Positions 40,355-48,612 of a stretch of 64,000 nt of DNA are shown here, in pieces (position 1 is the stretch's first letter; the number at the start of each line of letters is the position of its first letter). The notes under the pieces were generated by a model. The model saw only the letters and a list, made by a program, of their open reading frames with translations, did no database searches and was not told where the DNA came from. The DNA is taken from positions 124,001 to 188,000 of the forward strand of contig NZ_JAQMWP010000003.1 in assembly GCF_030403745.1 (NCBI RefSeq), read 5' to 3'. The translations under genes were made by a program, and so were the position numbers. The DNA is from Streptomyces sp. S.PB5 (GTDB lineage Bacteria; Actinomycetota; Actinomycetes; Streptomycetales; Streptomycetaceae).

Positions 40355-40958
40355 GGCGCCGCCGGAGACGCGCGTACGCCGCTTCGGCCGCAGCCAGCGC
40401 TGGGTGCACCGCACGACCGCCGCCCTGATGGGAGTCTGCGTGCTCACCGCGGCCTTCCTCTACATCCCCGAGTTCGCCGAACTCGTCGGCCGCCGCGAGC
40501 TGGTGGTCCGCGTCCACGAGTGGTCCGGCCTCGCCCTGCCGCTGCCCGCTCTGGCGGGCCTCGCCTCCCGCCACTTCCGCGCCGACCTGGGTTTCCTGAA
40601 CCGCTTCGGCCCGCACGACAGGATCTGGCTGCGCGCGGCCCTACGACGCGACAAGCGCCGCGCGTCCCGCCCCGCGGGCAAGTTCAACGCCGGACAGAAG
40701 ATCTACGCGGCCTGGATCGCGGGCGCCACCCTGGTGATGCTCGGCACCGGCCTGCTGATGTGGTTCACCCACCTCACCCCGATCCAGTGGCGCACCAGCG
40801 CGACCTTCGTCCACGACTGGCTGGCCCTGACCATCGGCATCGTCCTCGCCGGCCACATCGGCATGGCCCTCGGCGACCCCGAGGCCCGCCGAGGCCTGCG
40901 GACCGGGACGGTGAGCCGGGAATGGGCCGAGCGGGAACACTCCTTGTGGCGGCACTGA
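40338..40958 (+). CDS. Cytochrome b-type membrane electron carrier
   Basis: 206 residues with four helices. His residues suitable for heme b lie in RWVHRTTAALMGV (helix 1), VVRVHEWSGLAL (helix 2), TFVHDWLALTIGIVL and AGHIGMAL (late helices). This is the cytochrome b561/formate dehydrogenase gamma-like pattern. It overlaps the molybdenum enzyme by 17 bp and should pass electrons between the quinone pool and that enzyme. Odd: its last 318 bp are also covered, on the other strand, by the reading frame of the convergent secreted protein gene. Confidence 0.85.
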   Translation: MSLRAEAPPETRVRRFGRSQRWVHRTTAALMGVCVLTAAFLYIPEFAELVGRRELVVRVHEWSGLALPLPALAGLASRHFRADLGFLNRFGPHDRIWLRAALRRDKRRASRPAGKFNAGQKIYAAWIAGATLVMLGTGLLMWFTHLTPIQWRTSATFVHDWLALTIGIVLAGHIGMALGDPEARRGLRTGTVSREWAEREHSLWRH

Positions 40959-42059
40959 AGCGGACGGCGGCACGTCGGCGGCGGGCGGCACGGACACGGA
41001 CGGCAGCACCGAACCGGACGGCGCCACCGAGACACCCGGCGACCCCGACCCGGACACCGCCGGAGCGGGCCCCACGACGGTGAAGGCGTCCTCCGCCCGC
41101 ACCTCGGCACCCCCGAACCGGACGGCCACGTCCACGGCCTTCGGCAGCCCCTCCACCACCGGCACCACCACGTTCAGCACCAGACGGTCACCGGACCCGG
41201 AGGCGAGCACGGGCCTCCCGTCGAGCTGTCGCCCGTCGATGAACACCCTCCCGTCCCGCAGCAGTTCGGCATGGTCGAAGTACGTCCCGGCCAGCTCGAT
41301 CCCGACCGTCTCCCCGGGCCGCGCCTCCCCGTCACCGCCGGAGTCCACCCGGGCGATCCCGTAGGCGCACGCGGGCGAGCCGCCGGACGACGACTTCAGC
41401 TGCACGGTCGCGGAAGGATGCCGCCGATGGAAGTCGAGCAGTCCCCCCAGCACGCTGTACACGGCCCGCCCCTTGCAGGTCCCGGACTTCCCGGCCGACG
41501 CGGTGAACTCCCGCGCCGCCGTCTCCCAGCTGCCGCCCTTGCCCTGTACGGCGAGACAGGCGGAGGCGAGTCCGCGCAGCAGCCGCCACTCCTCGTCCGC
41601 CGGCTGCTCGGGGATCACCTCGAGGACGCGGCCGCACTCGGCGGGGGCGCGCAGCCGGTCGTAGACGCTGGAGGGGTCGGGGGTGCTGTCGGTGTCGGGG
41701 GAGTAGGGGCCGGACGGCAGCCACGGCGGGCTCTCCAGTGCCTTGGCGCTCGGCGAGGGGGAGGGCGAAGTGGGGGCCGGGGCGGCCGGGGGAGTGATCC
41801 CGGGCACGATCGGCGTGGGCACGTCGGCGGGACTGCTCACATGCCCGTCCGCCTTGGGCCGCGCGGGAGTGCCGGACGCACCCGGCGTCGCGGTGCCGCC
41901 CGTGGGCGCGACGTCCGACGGACCCGCCGTGACGACTCTTCCCCCGCCTTCGCCCCTGCCCGGCCCGTCACTCCTGTCACCGGTGAAGGCCGCGGCGGCC
42001 ACCGCCACCGCTCCGACGACGAGCAGCCCCGAGATACGCATCCCGAGGGAAACCGCCAT
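40641..42059 (-). CDS. Exported Pro/Ser/Thr-rich protein, C-terminus antisense to cytochrome b gene
   Basis: 472 residues as read. An N-terminal membrane/signal helix (ISGLLVVGAVAVAAAAF), a Pro/Ser/Thr linker (about 55-115), then a folded domain with four cysteines (YDRLRAPAECGRVLEVI; SACLAVQGKGGSWETAAREF; GTCKGRAVYSVLGGLLDFH) and a beta domain (IELAGTYFDHAELLRDGRVF). After about residue 340 it becomes PSVSVPP-type low complexity and finally runs antisense through the cytochrome gene. All three minus-strand frames stay open into that gene, so a long convergent overlap is unavoidable. Function unknown. Confidence 0.62.
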   Translation of the reverse strand: MAVSLGMRISGLLVVGAVAVAAAAFTGDRSDGPGRGEGGGRVVTAGPSDVAPTGGTATPGASGTPARPKADGHVSSPADVPTPIVPGITPPAAPAPTSPSPSPSAKALESPPWLPSGPYSPDTDSTPDPSSVYDRLRAPAECGRVLEVIPEQPADEEWRLLRGLASACLAVQGKGGSWETAAREFTASAGKSGTCKGRAVYSVLGGLLDFHRRHPSATVQLKSSSGGSPACAYGIARVDSGGDGEARPGETVGIELAGTYFDHAELLRDGRVFIDGRQLDGRPVLASGSGDRLVLNVVVPVVEGLPKAVDVAVRFGGAEVRAEDAFTVVGPAPAVSGSGSPGVSVAPSGSVLPSVSVPPAADVPPSASVPPQGVFPLGPFPAHRPGPQASAGLGVAEGHADVAGEDDADGQGQPVVDEGRAGAPLDRGEVGEPHQQAGAEHHQGGARDPGRVDLLSGVELARGAGRAALVAS

Positions 42060-42181
42060 GACGCCCCCCGACACGGTCCGCCCCTGGGCCACCGTTCCCA
42101 GGGGCCTCCTATCATCGGGCCGCCCGCGCCGGGAAGGAAGCGGATTCAGCCGCGAAGTCCGCGAGGGAGCCGAGGCCGGGT

Positions 42182-43210
42182 TCAGTCCCCGAAGTCCAGC
42201 AGCACCTTGCAGGACACGTTCCGGTCGGCCGCCAGCGCGAACGCCGACTCCGCCTCCCGCACCGGCACCACCGCGCTGACCAGCCCGTCGAACGACGACT
42301 CGGCGGCGAGCAGGCGCAGTGCCGCGTCGAACTCCCCGTCGAAACGGAACGCCCCCCGCAGCTCGATCTCCCGGCTCACGACCAGATTCCCGGAGAACGC
42401 CGACCGCCCCGGCGGCAGCATCCCGAGCTGCACGACCACACCACCGCGCCGCACCAGCCGCAGACACGTGTCCAACCCGGCCGCGACCCCGGAAGCCTCG
42501 ACCGCCACATCCACCTCGGACGGCCACCCGGCATCCTCCGGATCATCGGCCCGTACGACGGTGTCGGCGCCGGCGGCCCCGGCGTACCGCAGCGCCTCCG
42601 GCAGCAGATCCGTCACCGTCACCCGTGCCGCGCCGGCCGCCTTCGCCGCCGCGACCACCAGACACCCGATGGGTCCGGCACCGGTGACGAGGGCATGCTT
42701 CCCGGCGACCTCCCCGGCGCGCCGCACGGCGTGCAGCGCGACGGACAGGGGCTCGGCCAGGGCGGCTCGGCGGAGTCCGAGACCCTTCGGCAGCGCCCTC
42801 AACTGCTCCGCGGGCACCACCACTTGGGCCGCGAACCCGCCCTGGACGTGCGGGAAGCGTGCCGCGCTGCCCAGATACCGGGTGTCCCGGCACACGTTCC
42901 GCCGCCCGTCCGAGCACTCCGGACACACCCCGCAGGGCGTGGCCGGGTGCACCGCAACGGCCGTACCGGGGACGGGACCTGACGCGCCGGCGCCGTAGGA
43001 GAGGACCGTCCCGACCACCTCGTGACCGAGCACCATCGGTTCCCTCAGCCGGAAGTCACCGACCCCGCCGTGCCGCCAGTAGTGCAGGTCGGAGCCGCAG
43101 ACCCCGCCGTACCGTACGGCGACCAGCGCCTGCCCGGGGCCGGGCGCGGGGGCGGCCAGCTCCTCGACCCGCAGGTCGCCCTGCCCGTGGATCACACAAC
43201 CGACCGTCAT
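42182..43210 (-). CDS. L-idonate 5-dehydrogenase-like zinc dehydrogenase
   Basis: 342 residues, zinc MDR. Catalytic zinc motif GGVCGSDLHYWRHGGVGDF and GHEVVG; structural zinc cluster in CGVCPECSDGRRNVC; cofactor motif VTGAGPIGCLVVAAAKAAG. The HYWRHGGVG signature is typical of idonate/sorbitol-type enzymes. The ATG overlaps the stop of the upstream SDR by one base (TGATG). Last gene of the gluconate/idonate operon; it would convert L-idonate to 5-ketogluconate for the upstream reductase. Confidence 0.85.
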   Translation of the reverse strand: MTVGCVIHGQGDLRVEELAAPAPGPGQALVAVRYGGVCGSDLHYWRHGGVGDFRLREPMVLGHEVVGTVLSYGAGASGPVPGTAVAVHPATPCGVCPECSDGRRNVCRDTRYLGSAARFPHVQGGFAAQVVVPAEQLRALPKGLGLRRAALAEPLSVALHAVRRAGEVAGKHALVTGAGPIGCLVVAAAKAAGAARVTVTDLLPEALRYAGAAGADTVVRADDPEDAGWPSEVDVAVEASGVAAGLDTCLRLVRRGGVVVQLGMLPPGRSAFSGNLVVSREIELRGAFRFDGEFDAALRLLAAESSFDGLVSAVVPVREAESAFALAADRNVSCKVLLDFGD

Positions 43211-43983
43211 CACAGCACGCTCGTCATTCCGCCGTCGACGTACAGGATCTGCCCGCTGACGAAGTCCGCGGCGGGCGAGGCGAGGAAGAGCAGCCCGCCG
43301 ACCAGGTCCTCGGTGCGGCCCCAGCGGCCGGCCGGGGTGCGGCGACGTACCCAGGCGCTGAACTCCTCGTCCGCGACCAGGGCCCCGGTGAGCTCGGTCT
43401 CGATGTAGCCGGGGCCGAGGCCGTTGACCTGGACGCCGTGCGGGCCCCAGTCGGCGCACATGCCCTTGGTCAGCATCTTCAGCGCGCCCTTGGTGGCGGC
43501 GTAGGGCGCGATGCCGGGGCGGACCACCTCGCTCTGCAGCGAGCAGATGTTGACGATCTTGCCGTGGCCGCGTTCCGTCATCCGGCGGGCCGCTTCCCGG
43601 CCGACCAGGAAGGCGCTGGTCAGGTTGGTGTCCAGGATGCGGTGCCAGTCGGGGTCCGTGAACTCCAGGAGCGGGGCGCGCAGTTGCATGCCCGCGTTGT
43701 TGACCAGGATGTCGAGCGGGCCGACCCGCTCCTCGACGTCGGCGATCCCTGCGGCAACGGAGGCGCCGTCGGTCACGTCGAACACGGCCGTGTGGATGTC
43801 TCCGGGCAGGCCGGCGGCCTCGAGGTAGGCGGCGGCCTTGCCGAGCCGGTCCCCGTCGCGCCCGTTGAGGACCACCGTGCAGCCGGCCTCCGCGAGGCCA
43901 CGGGCCAGCGCGAGGCCGATGCCCCGGCTGGAACCCGTGACCAGCGCCGTCCGGCCGCTGATGTCGAACAGAGGGTGACTCAT
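43210..43983 (-). CDS. Gluconate 5-dehydrogenase-like SDR
   Basis: 257 residues. Cofactor motif ALVTGSSRGIGLALA with VVLNGRDGDRL; NNAG; catalytic ICSLQSEVVRPGIAPYAATKGAL. GPGYIETELT and the strand lengths match IdnO, which interconverts 5-ketogluconate and gluconate. Located between the gluconate permease and the idonate dehydrogenase, whose start overlaps its stop. Part of the gluconate operon, repressed by GntR. Confidence 0.87.
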   Translation of the reverse strand: MSHPLFDISGRTALVTGSSRGIGLALARGLAEAGCTVVLNGRDGDRLGKAAAYLEAAGLPGDIHTAVFDVTDGASVAAGIADVEERVGPLDILVNNAGMQLRAPLLEFTDPDWHRILDTNLTSAFLVGREAARRMTERGHGKIVNICSLQSEVVRPGIAPYAATKGALKMLTKGMCADWGPHGVQVNGLGPGYIETELTGALVADEEFSAWVRRRTPAGRWGRTEDLVGGLLFLASPAADFVSGQILYVDGGMTSVL

Positions 43984-44002
43984 CGTCGTGATCCCCGTAT
44001 CC

Positions 44003-45400
44003 CTAGATGATCAGCGAGAGCAGCAGGACCACACCGCCGGCGACGACCGAGATGATCGTCTCCATGACCGACCAGGTTTTGATCGTCTGGCCGACGTCGA
44101 GGCCGAAGTACTCCTTGACCAGCCAGAACCCGGCGTCGTTGACATGGCTGAAGAAGAGCGACCCGGCGCCGATGGCGAGGACCAGGAGGGCCGCGTGGGT
44201 CGTCGACATGTCGGCGGCCAGCGGGGCGACCAGACCGGCCGCGGAGACCGTGGCCACCGTCGCGGAACCGGTCGCGAGCCGGATGGCGACCGCGATCAGC
44301 CAGGCCAGCAGCAGGGCCGGGATCGACCAGTCCTCGGAGATGTCGAGGATCATCGCGCCCACGCCGGTGTCGATCAGCGTCTGCTTGAAGCCGCCGCCCG
44401 CGCCGACGATGAGGAGGATGCCCGCTATGGGTGCGAGGCCCTTCTCCACCAGGCCGGAGACCCGGTCCTTGCCGAAGCCCGCGGGACGCAGCAGCGTGAA
44501 GATGCCGAGCAGGACCGAGGCGAGCAGGGCGATCAGCGGCGAACCGATGACGTCGAAGACGCGCTGGGTGGTGTTCTCCTTGTCGTCGATGACGATGTCG
44601 ACGAGCGCCTTGGAGAGCATCAGGATGACCGGCAGCATGATCGTGATCAGCGTGGCGCCGAAGCCGGGACGTTTCTCCAGGTCCTCGGAGGCCCGCTGAG
44701 GGATCATCTTGTCCGGGGCCGGGACGTCCACCCAGCGGGCCGCGTACCGCGAGAACAGCGGACCGGCGATGATCACCGTCGGGATCGCCACGAGGACGCC
44801 GAGCGCCAGGGTGACACCCAGGTCGGCCTTGACCGCGTCGATCGCGACCAGCGGGCCGGGGTGCGGCGGGACCAGGCCGTGCATCACGGACAGACCGGCG
44901 AGGGCCGGGATGCCGATGCGCATGAGCGAGTAGTTGCCGCGCTTGGCGACCATCAGCACGACCGGGATCAGCAGCACGACGCCGACCTCGAAGAACAGCG
45001 GCAGACCGATCACCGAGGCGATGAGCACCATCGCCCACGGCATCGACCGGCCACCGGCCCTGGCGAGGATGGTGTCGACGATCTGGTCGGCGCCGCCGGA
45101 GTCGGCGAGCATCTTGCCGAGGATCGCACCGAGCGCGATCAGCACGCCCACGCCGGCGACGGTCGTACCGAGGCCGGTCGTGAAGCTGGCGATGGCCTTG
45201 TCGAGCGGCGCTCCGGAGAACGCGCCCAGCGCCAGCGAGCCGATGGTCAGCGAGAGGAACGCGTGGAGCTTGAACTTGGTGATGAGCAGGACGATGACGG
45301 CGATGCCCGCCAGGACTGCGATGCCCAGCTGAGCGTGACCGGCCGAGGTGATGGGCTCGACGGGGTCCGCTGCCAGCAACTCGACGCTGAGTCTGGTCAC
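44003..45400 (-). CDS. Gluconate:H+ symporter (GntP family)
   Basis: 465 residues, about twelve to fourteen helices. GNP-family signatures include TIGSLALGAFSGAP, GLGTTVAGVGVLIALGAILGKMLADSGGADQI (in parts), MHGLVPPHPGPLVAIDAVKADLG and GSLFFSHVNDAGFWLVKEYF. It imports gluconate or related aldonates. GTG start at 45400 with GGGAAG upstream. The gluconokinase lies just upstream, 56 bp away, and the two dehydrogenases downstream. Confidence 0.92.
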   Translation of the reverse strand: MTRLSVELLAADPVEPITSAGHAQLGIAVLAGIAVIVLLITKFKLHAFLSLTIGSLALGAFSGAPLDKAIASFTTGLGTTVAGVGVLIALGAILGKMLADSGGADQIVDTILARAGGRSMPWAMVLIASVIGLPLFFEVGVVLLIPVVLMVAKRGNYSLMRIGIPALAGLSVMHGLVPPHPGPLVAIDAVKADLGVTLALGVLVAIPTVIIAGPLFSRYAARWVDVPAPDKMIPQRASEDLEKRPGFGATLITIMLPVILMLSKALVDIVIDDKENTTQRVFDVIGSPLIALLASVLLGIFTLLRPAGFGKDRVSGLVEKGLAPIAGILLIVGAGGGFKQTLIDTGVGAMILDISEDWSIPALLLAWLIAVAIRLATGSATVATVSAAGLVAPLAADMSTTHAALLVLAIGAGSLFFSHVNDAGFWLVKEYFGLDVGQTIKTWSVMETIISVVAGGVVLLLSLII

Positions 45401-45456
45401 GGGTCTTCCCTTGCAGGTACGGGGACGGGGGAGGGGTGCTGCGGGGAGGCAGGGGG

Positions 45457-45963
45457 CTAAGGGAGTTCGGTCAGGGCCTCGGCGGCCCGGGCGGTGATCT
45501 CCTCGGGGCTGCCGGCGACGTCCACGACGACTCCCGCCTCGTCGCTCTCCAGGGGCTGGAGGGTGGCGAACTGGGAGTCGAGCAGCGCGGTCGGCATGAA
45601 GTGCCCCTGCCGGTGGGACATGCGGTCCTCGATGAGGGCGCGGTCGCCCGCGAGATGCACGAAGACGAGCCCGGGAGCGGCGGCGCGCAGCCGGTCGCGG
45701 TACGACCGCTTCAGCGCCGAGCAGCTGACCACCCCGCCGAGTCCCGCCCGCCCGTGCGCCCAGTCGCCGATGGCGTCCAGCCAGGGCCACCGGTCCTCGT
45801 CGGTGAGCGGGGTGCCGGCCGACATCTTGGCGATGTTGGCCGGCGGATGGAAGTCGTCGCCCTCGGCGTACGGGACGCCGAGCCGGGCGGCGAGCAGCGG
45901 ACCGATGGTGGTCTTGCCGGTGCCCGCGACGCCCATCACCACGACGACATGGGGGGTGTTCAT
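45457..45963 (-). CDS. gntK: Gluconokinase
   Basis: 168 residues, the compact bacterial GntK size. P-loop VVMGVAGTGKTTIG; substrate/Mg region YAEGDDFHPPANIAKMSAGTPL; VSCSALKRSYRDRLR; GHFMPTALLDSQFATLQPL. It phosphorylates gluconate to 6-phosphogluconate for the pentose phosphate pathway. First gene of the operon gntK-gntP-SDR-idonate dehydrogenase, divergent from gntR across 128 bp that contain a FadR-type operator. Confidence 0.94.
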   Translation of the reverse strand: MNTPHVVVVMGVAGTGKTTIGPLLAARLGVPYAEGDDFHPPANIAKMSAGTPLTDEDRWPWLDAIGDWAHGRAGLGGVVSCSALKRSYRDRLRAAAPGLVFVHLAGDRALIEDRMSHRQGHFMPTALLDSQFATLQPLESDEAGVVVDVAGSPEEITARAAEALTELP

Positions 45964-46046
45964 CGCTGCCTACCTGTCTTCGTTGACGTGATGTCGACGC
46001 AACTGAAACCCATTAGGTACGACGAATTCAAGAGCCCGTGACAAAT

Positions 46047-46057
46047 AAGTCTGACTT
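46047..46057. promoter_or_regulatory. FadR-type operator for GntR
   Basis: AAGTC-T-GACTT is a perfect 11-bp palindrome between gntK and gntR. It fits the FadR-subfamily operator signature GTM-N(0-1)-KAC with palindromic flanks. It is 35 bp before the gntR start. A second GTACGAC match at 46017-46023 has no symmetrical flanks. Confidence 0.6.
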
Positions 46058-46091
46058 TTTGAGGCCGTGATCTGACGCGTACGCTGAGTGC

Positions 46092-46793
46092 ATGAGCACA
46101 CCGGGCCGGGGCCTGCACGGCCAAGTACTGGAAACCCTCGGCCCGGCGATCACCGCGGGCGAGTACCCGCCGGGCAGCGTCCTGCGCACGGACGAACTGG
46201 CCCAGGAGTTCGACGTCTCCCGCTCGGTGATGCGCGAGGCCGTCCGCGTCCTGGAATCCATGCACCTGGTCGAGTCCCGCCGCCGCGTGGGCGTGACGGT
46301 CCGCCCGAAGTCCGACTGGAACGTCTACGACCCCCAGGTCATCCGCTGGCGCCTCGCGGGCGCCGACCGACCCCAGCAGCTTCGCTCCCTGACGGTCCTG
46401 CGGTCGGCGATCGAACCCGTCGCGGCGGGCCTGGCGGCAAAACACGCCACGGCCGAACAGTGCGCGGAACTCACGGAGTGCGCCCTGGGCATGGTCGCCC
46501 ACTCACGCGGCCACCAGCTGGAGGGCTATCTCATCCACGACATGGCCTTCCACCGGGTCATCCTGACGGCCTCCGGCAACGAGATGTTCGCCCGCCTGGG
46601 CGACGTCGTGGCGGAAGTCCTGGCGGGCCGCACCCACCACGAGGTCATGTTCGAGGACCCCGACCCGGCCGCGGTCACCCTCCACGTCCAGGTGGCCGAG
46701 GCGGTCCGCGCGGGCGACGCGGTCCGCGCGGAGGCCCTGACCCGGGAGATCACGGTGGGGGCGCTGCAGGAGCTGGACATCCTGGCGCCCTGA
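46092..46793 (+). CDS. gntR: GntR-family (FadR/FCD) repressor of the gluconate operon
   Basis: 233 residues. Winged helix LGPAITAGEYPPGSVLRTDEL with DVSRSVMREAVRVLESMHLV; then an all-helical FCD ligand domain with metal-site residues in HDMAFHRVILTASGNEMF and HVQVAEAVRAGDA. Divergent from gntK with a palindrome between, it should repress the gluconate genes until gluconate or its phosphate appears, as known for the S. coelicolor counterpart. A TACGCT -10 element lies six bases before the ATG, so the mRNA is probably leaderless. Confidence 0.92.
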   Translation: MSTPGRGLHGQVLETLGPAITAGEYPPGSVLRTDELAQEFDVSRSVMREAVRVLESMHLVESRRRVGVTVRPKSDWNVYDPQVIRWRLAGADRPQQLRSLTVLRSAIEPVAAGLAAKHATAEQCAELTECALGMVAHSRGHQLEGYLIHDMAFHRVILTASGNEMFARLGDVVAEVLAGRTHHEVMFEDPDPAAVTLHVQVAEAVRAGDAVRAEALTREITVGALQELDILAP

Positions 46794-46803
46794 GCCCACC
46801 AGG

Positions 46804-47181
46804 TCAGTCCTCCAGGAACTCCCCGTCCAGATACACCCACGCCCCGTCCACCCGCTCGAACCGGCTCCGCTCGTGCAGCGACCCGCCCCGGAACGACGCC
46901 CGGAACGTCACCGTCCCCACGGAGTGGAACGCCGAGCCGTCGCTCGTGCCGAGGATCTCCAGACCGGTCCAGCGCATCCCCGGGTCGAGGCCGAGGCGCG
47001 CCGGACGGGTCCGCGGATGCCAGGTCCGCAGCAGATAGGCGGTGTCCCCCTGTACGAACGCGCTGTACCGGGACCGCATGAGCGCCTCGGCGGTCGGAGC
47101 GGCGGCCGCACCGGAGTGATAGCGGCCGCAGCACTCGGCGTAGGGGTCGGGCAGGCCGCAGGGGCAGGGACGGGTGCTCAT
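46804..47181 (-). CDS. YchJ-family protein with SEC-C-type zinc motif
   Basis: 125 residues. N-terminal cysteine cluster CPCGLPDPYAECCGRYH, the metal-binding SEC-C/YchJ motif; then LMRSRYSAFVQGDTAYLLRTW and a NTF2-like domain. The family (UPF0225) has no established function. The start at 47181 puts the cysteine cluster at residue 6; an in-frame ATG at 47190 is the alternative. Convergent with gntR, ten bases apart; 13 bp downstream of the aminopeptidase and possibly cotranscribed. Confidence 0.85.
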   Translation of the reverse strand: MSTRPCPCGLPDPYAECCGRYHSGAAAAPTAEALMRSRYSAFVQGDTAYLLRTWHPRTRPARLGLDPGMRWTGLEILGTSDGSAFHSVGTVTFRASFRGGSLHERSRFERVDGAWVYLDGEFLED

Positions 47182-47194
47182 GACCGCCATTGTG

Positions 47195-48562
47195 CTAGAC
47201 GGCCTGCCGGGTCTCCGGCATCGGCAGCGGCGGCAGCTCCGTCCCGTGCACCCACACCCGGAACACCTCGTCCAGCGGCTCCGGCGAGAAGCGGGACGCG
47301 TGCGCCGTGAACGTCGTCGTGGTCACGGCCCCGTTGCGGTGCAGCCCCGCCCACCCCCGCAGCATCCGGAAGAACGCCACGTCGCCCATCGCGCACCGCA
47401 CCGCGTGCACGGCCAGCCCGCCCCGCTCGTAGAGCCGGTCGTCGAACATCGACTTGCGGCCCGGGTCCGCCAGCCGCAGATCCTGCGGGAGCCCCGACAG
47501 CAACCGGTGCGCGGCCGCGGCGAGTTGCTGCGCCGTCCGCCCGCCCGACCGCTCCGACCACAGCCACTCGGCGTACTTCGCGAACCCCTCGTTGAGCCAG
47601 ATGTGCCGCCAGTCCGCGATGGACACGCTGTTGCCGAACCACTGGTGCGCCAGCTCGTGCGCGACCAGCCGTTCCGAACCCCGCGCCCCGTCCACATGGT
47701 TGGCGCCGAACAGCGACAACCCCTGTGCCTCGACGGGGACATCGAGCTCCTCCTCGGTCACCACGACCGCGTACTCCTCGAAGGGGTACGGGCCGAACAG
47801 CTCCTGGAAGACATCCATCATCTGCGGCTGACGGGCGAAGTCCCGTGAGAAATGCGGCAGCAGATGCGCCGGGATGTGCCCGTGCTGCGGCACCCCGCCC
47901 GGCCCCGGGTCGCCCAGCAGCACCGTCTGGAACTTCCCGATCGCCAGCCCCACCAGATAGCTGGACGTCGGCGCCGACTGCTCGTACACCCAGGTCGTCG
48001 TGGACGCACGCGTCGTACGGGTCAGAAGTCTGCCGCCCGCGACCACCGCGTACGCCGACGGCGTGGTGATCGAGATCTGGTACGACGCCTTGTCCGCGGG
48101 CCGGTCGTTGCACGGGTACCAGGACGGAGCCCCGATCGGCTGGCTCGCCACCAGCGCCCCGTCCTCCAGCTCCTCCCAACCGAGGCCGCCCCAAGGGCTG
48201 CTGACCGGCTTGGGATTGCCCGCCCAGTGCACCTCGACGGTGAACGCGGCACCGGGACGCACGGGCTTCGCCGGGCGCACACGCAGCTTGCCGCCGCGGT
48301 GCGTGTAGTGCGGCTGGCGGCCGTCCACCCGCACCCGCCCGACCTTGAAGTCGGCGAGGTTCAGGAAGAACTCGGCGAGCGGCGACCGTCCCGCTATGGC
48401 GTTGATCCGGGCCGTGCCGGACAGCCGGTTCGGGCCCGGACGGTACTCCAGCGCGAGCTCGTACCGGTGCACCCGGTACCGAGCGTCACCGTGCTCCGGG
48501 AAATACGGGTCCGACCCCGCCGCCTGCTGAACCGCCACCGCTGTGTCTACTCCCTGTGCCAT
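47195..48562 (-). CDS. M1-family zinc aminopeptidase
   Basis: 455 residues. The zinc site is HELAH (302-306) with the third ligand Glu325, spaced exactly 18 residues on in WLNEGFAKY. The N-terminal beta domain (RVHRYELALEYRPGPNRLSG) is typical, but the C-terminal helical domain is short, so the protein is half the size of aminopeptidase N. The exopeptidase motif usually written GAMEN is replaced by PVEAQ. No signal peptide. GGAG lies seven bases before the ATG. It is 50 bp downstream of the Pls/PosA gene on the same strand and probably in its operon; it may process or degrade that enzyme's product (inference). Confidence 0.88.
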   Translation of the reverse strand: MAQGVDTAVAVQQAAGSDPYFPEHGDARYRVHRYELALEYRPGPNRLSGTARINAIAGRSPLAEFFLNLADFKVGRVRVDGRQPHYTHRGGKLRVRPAKPVRPGAAFTVEVHWAGNPKPVSSPWGGLGWEELEDGALVASQPIGAPSWYPCNDRPADKASYQISITTPSAYAVVAGGRLLTRTTRASTTTWVYEQSAPTSSYLVGLAIGKFQTVLLGDPGPGGVPQHGHIPAHLLPHFSRDFARQPQMMDVFQELFGPYPFEEYAVVVTEEELDVPVEAQGLSLFGANHVDGARGSERLVAHELAHQWFGNSVSIADWRHIWLNEGFAKYAEWLWSERSGGRTAQQLAAAAHRLLSGLPQDLRLADPGRKSMFDDRLYERGGLAVHAVRCAMGDVAFFRMLRGWAGLHRNGAVTTTTFTAHASRFSPEPLDEVFRVWVHGTELPPLPMPETRQAV

Positions 48563-48612
48563 GCCACCACTCCGTCCGGACGCACCGCCCTCCCGGTCCG
48601 AGTGGCCCGCGC

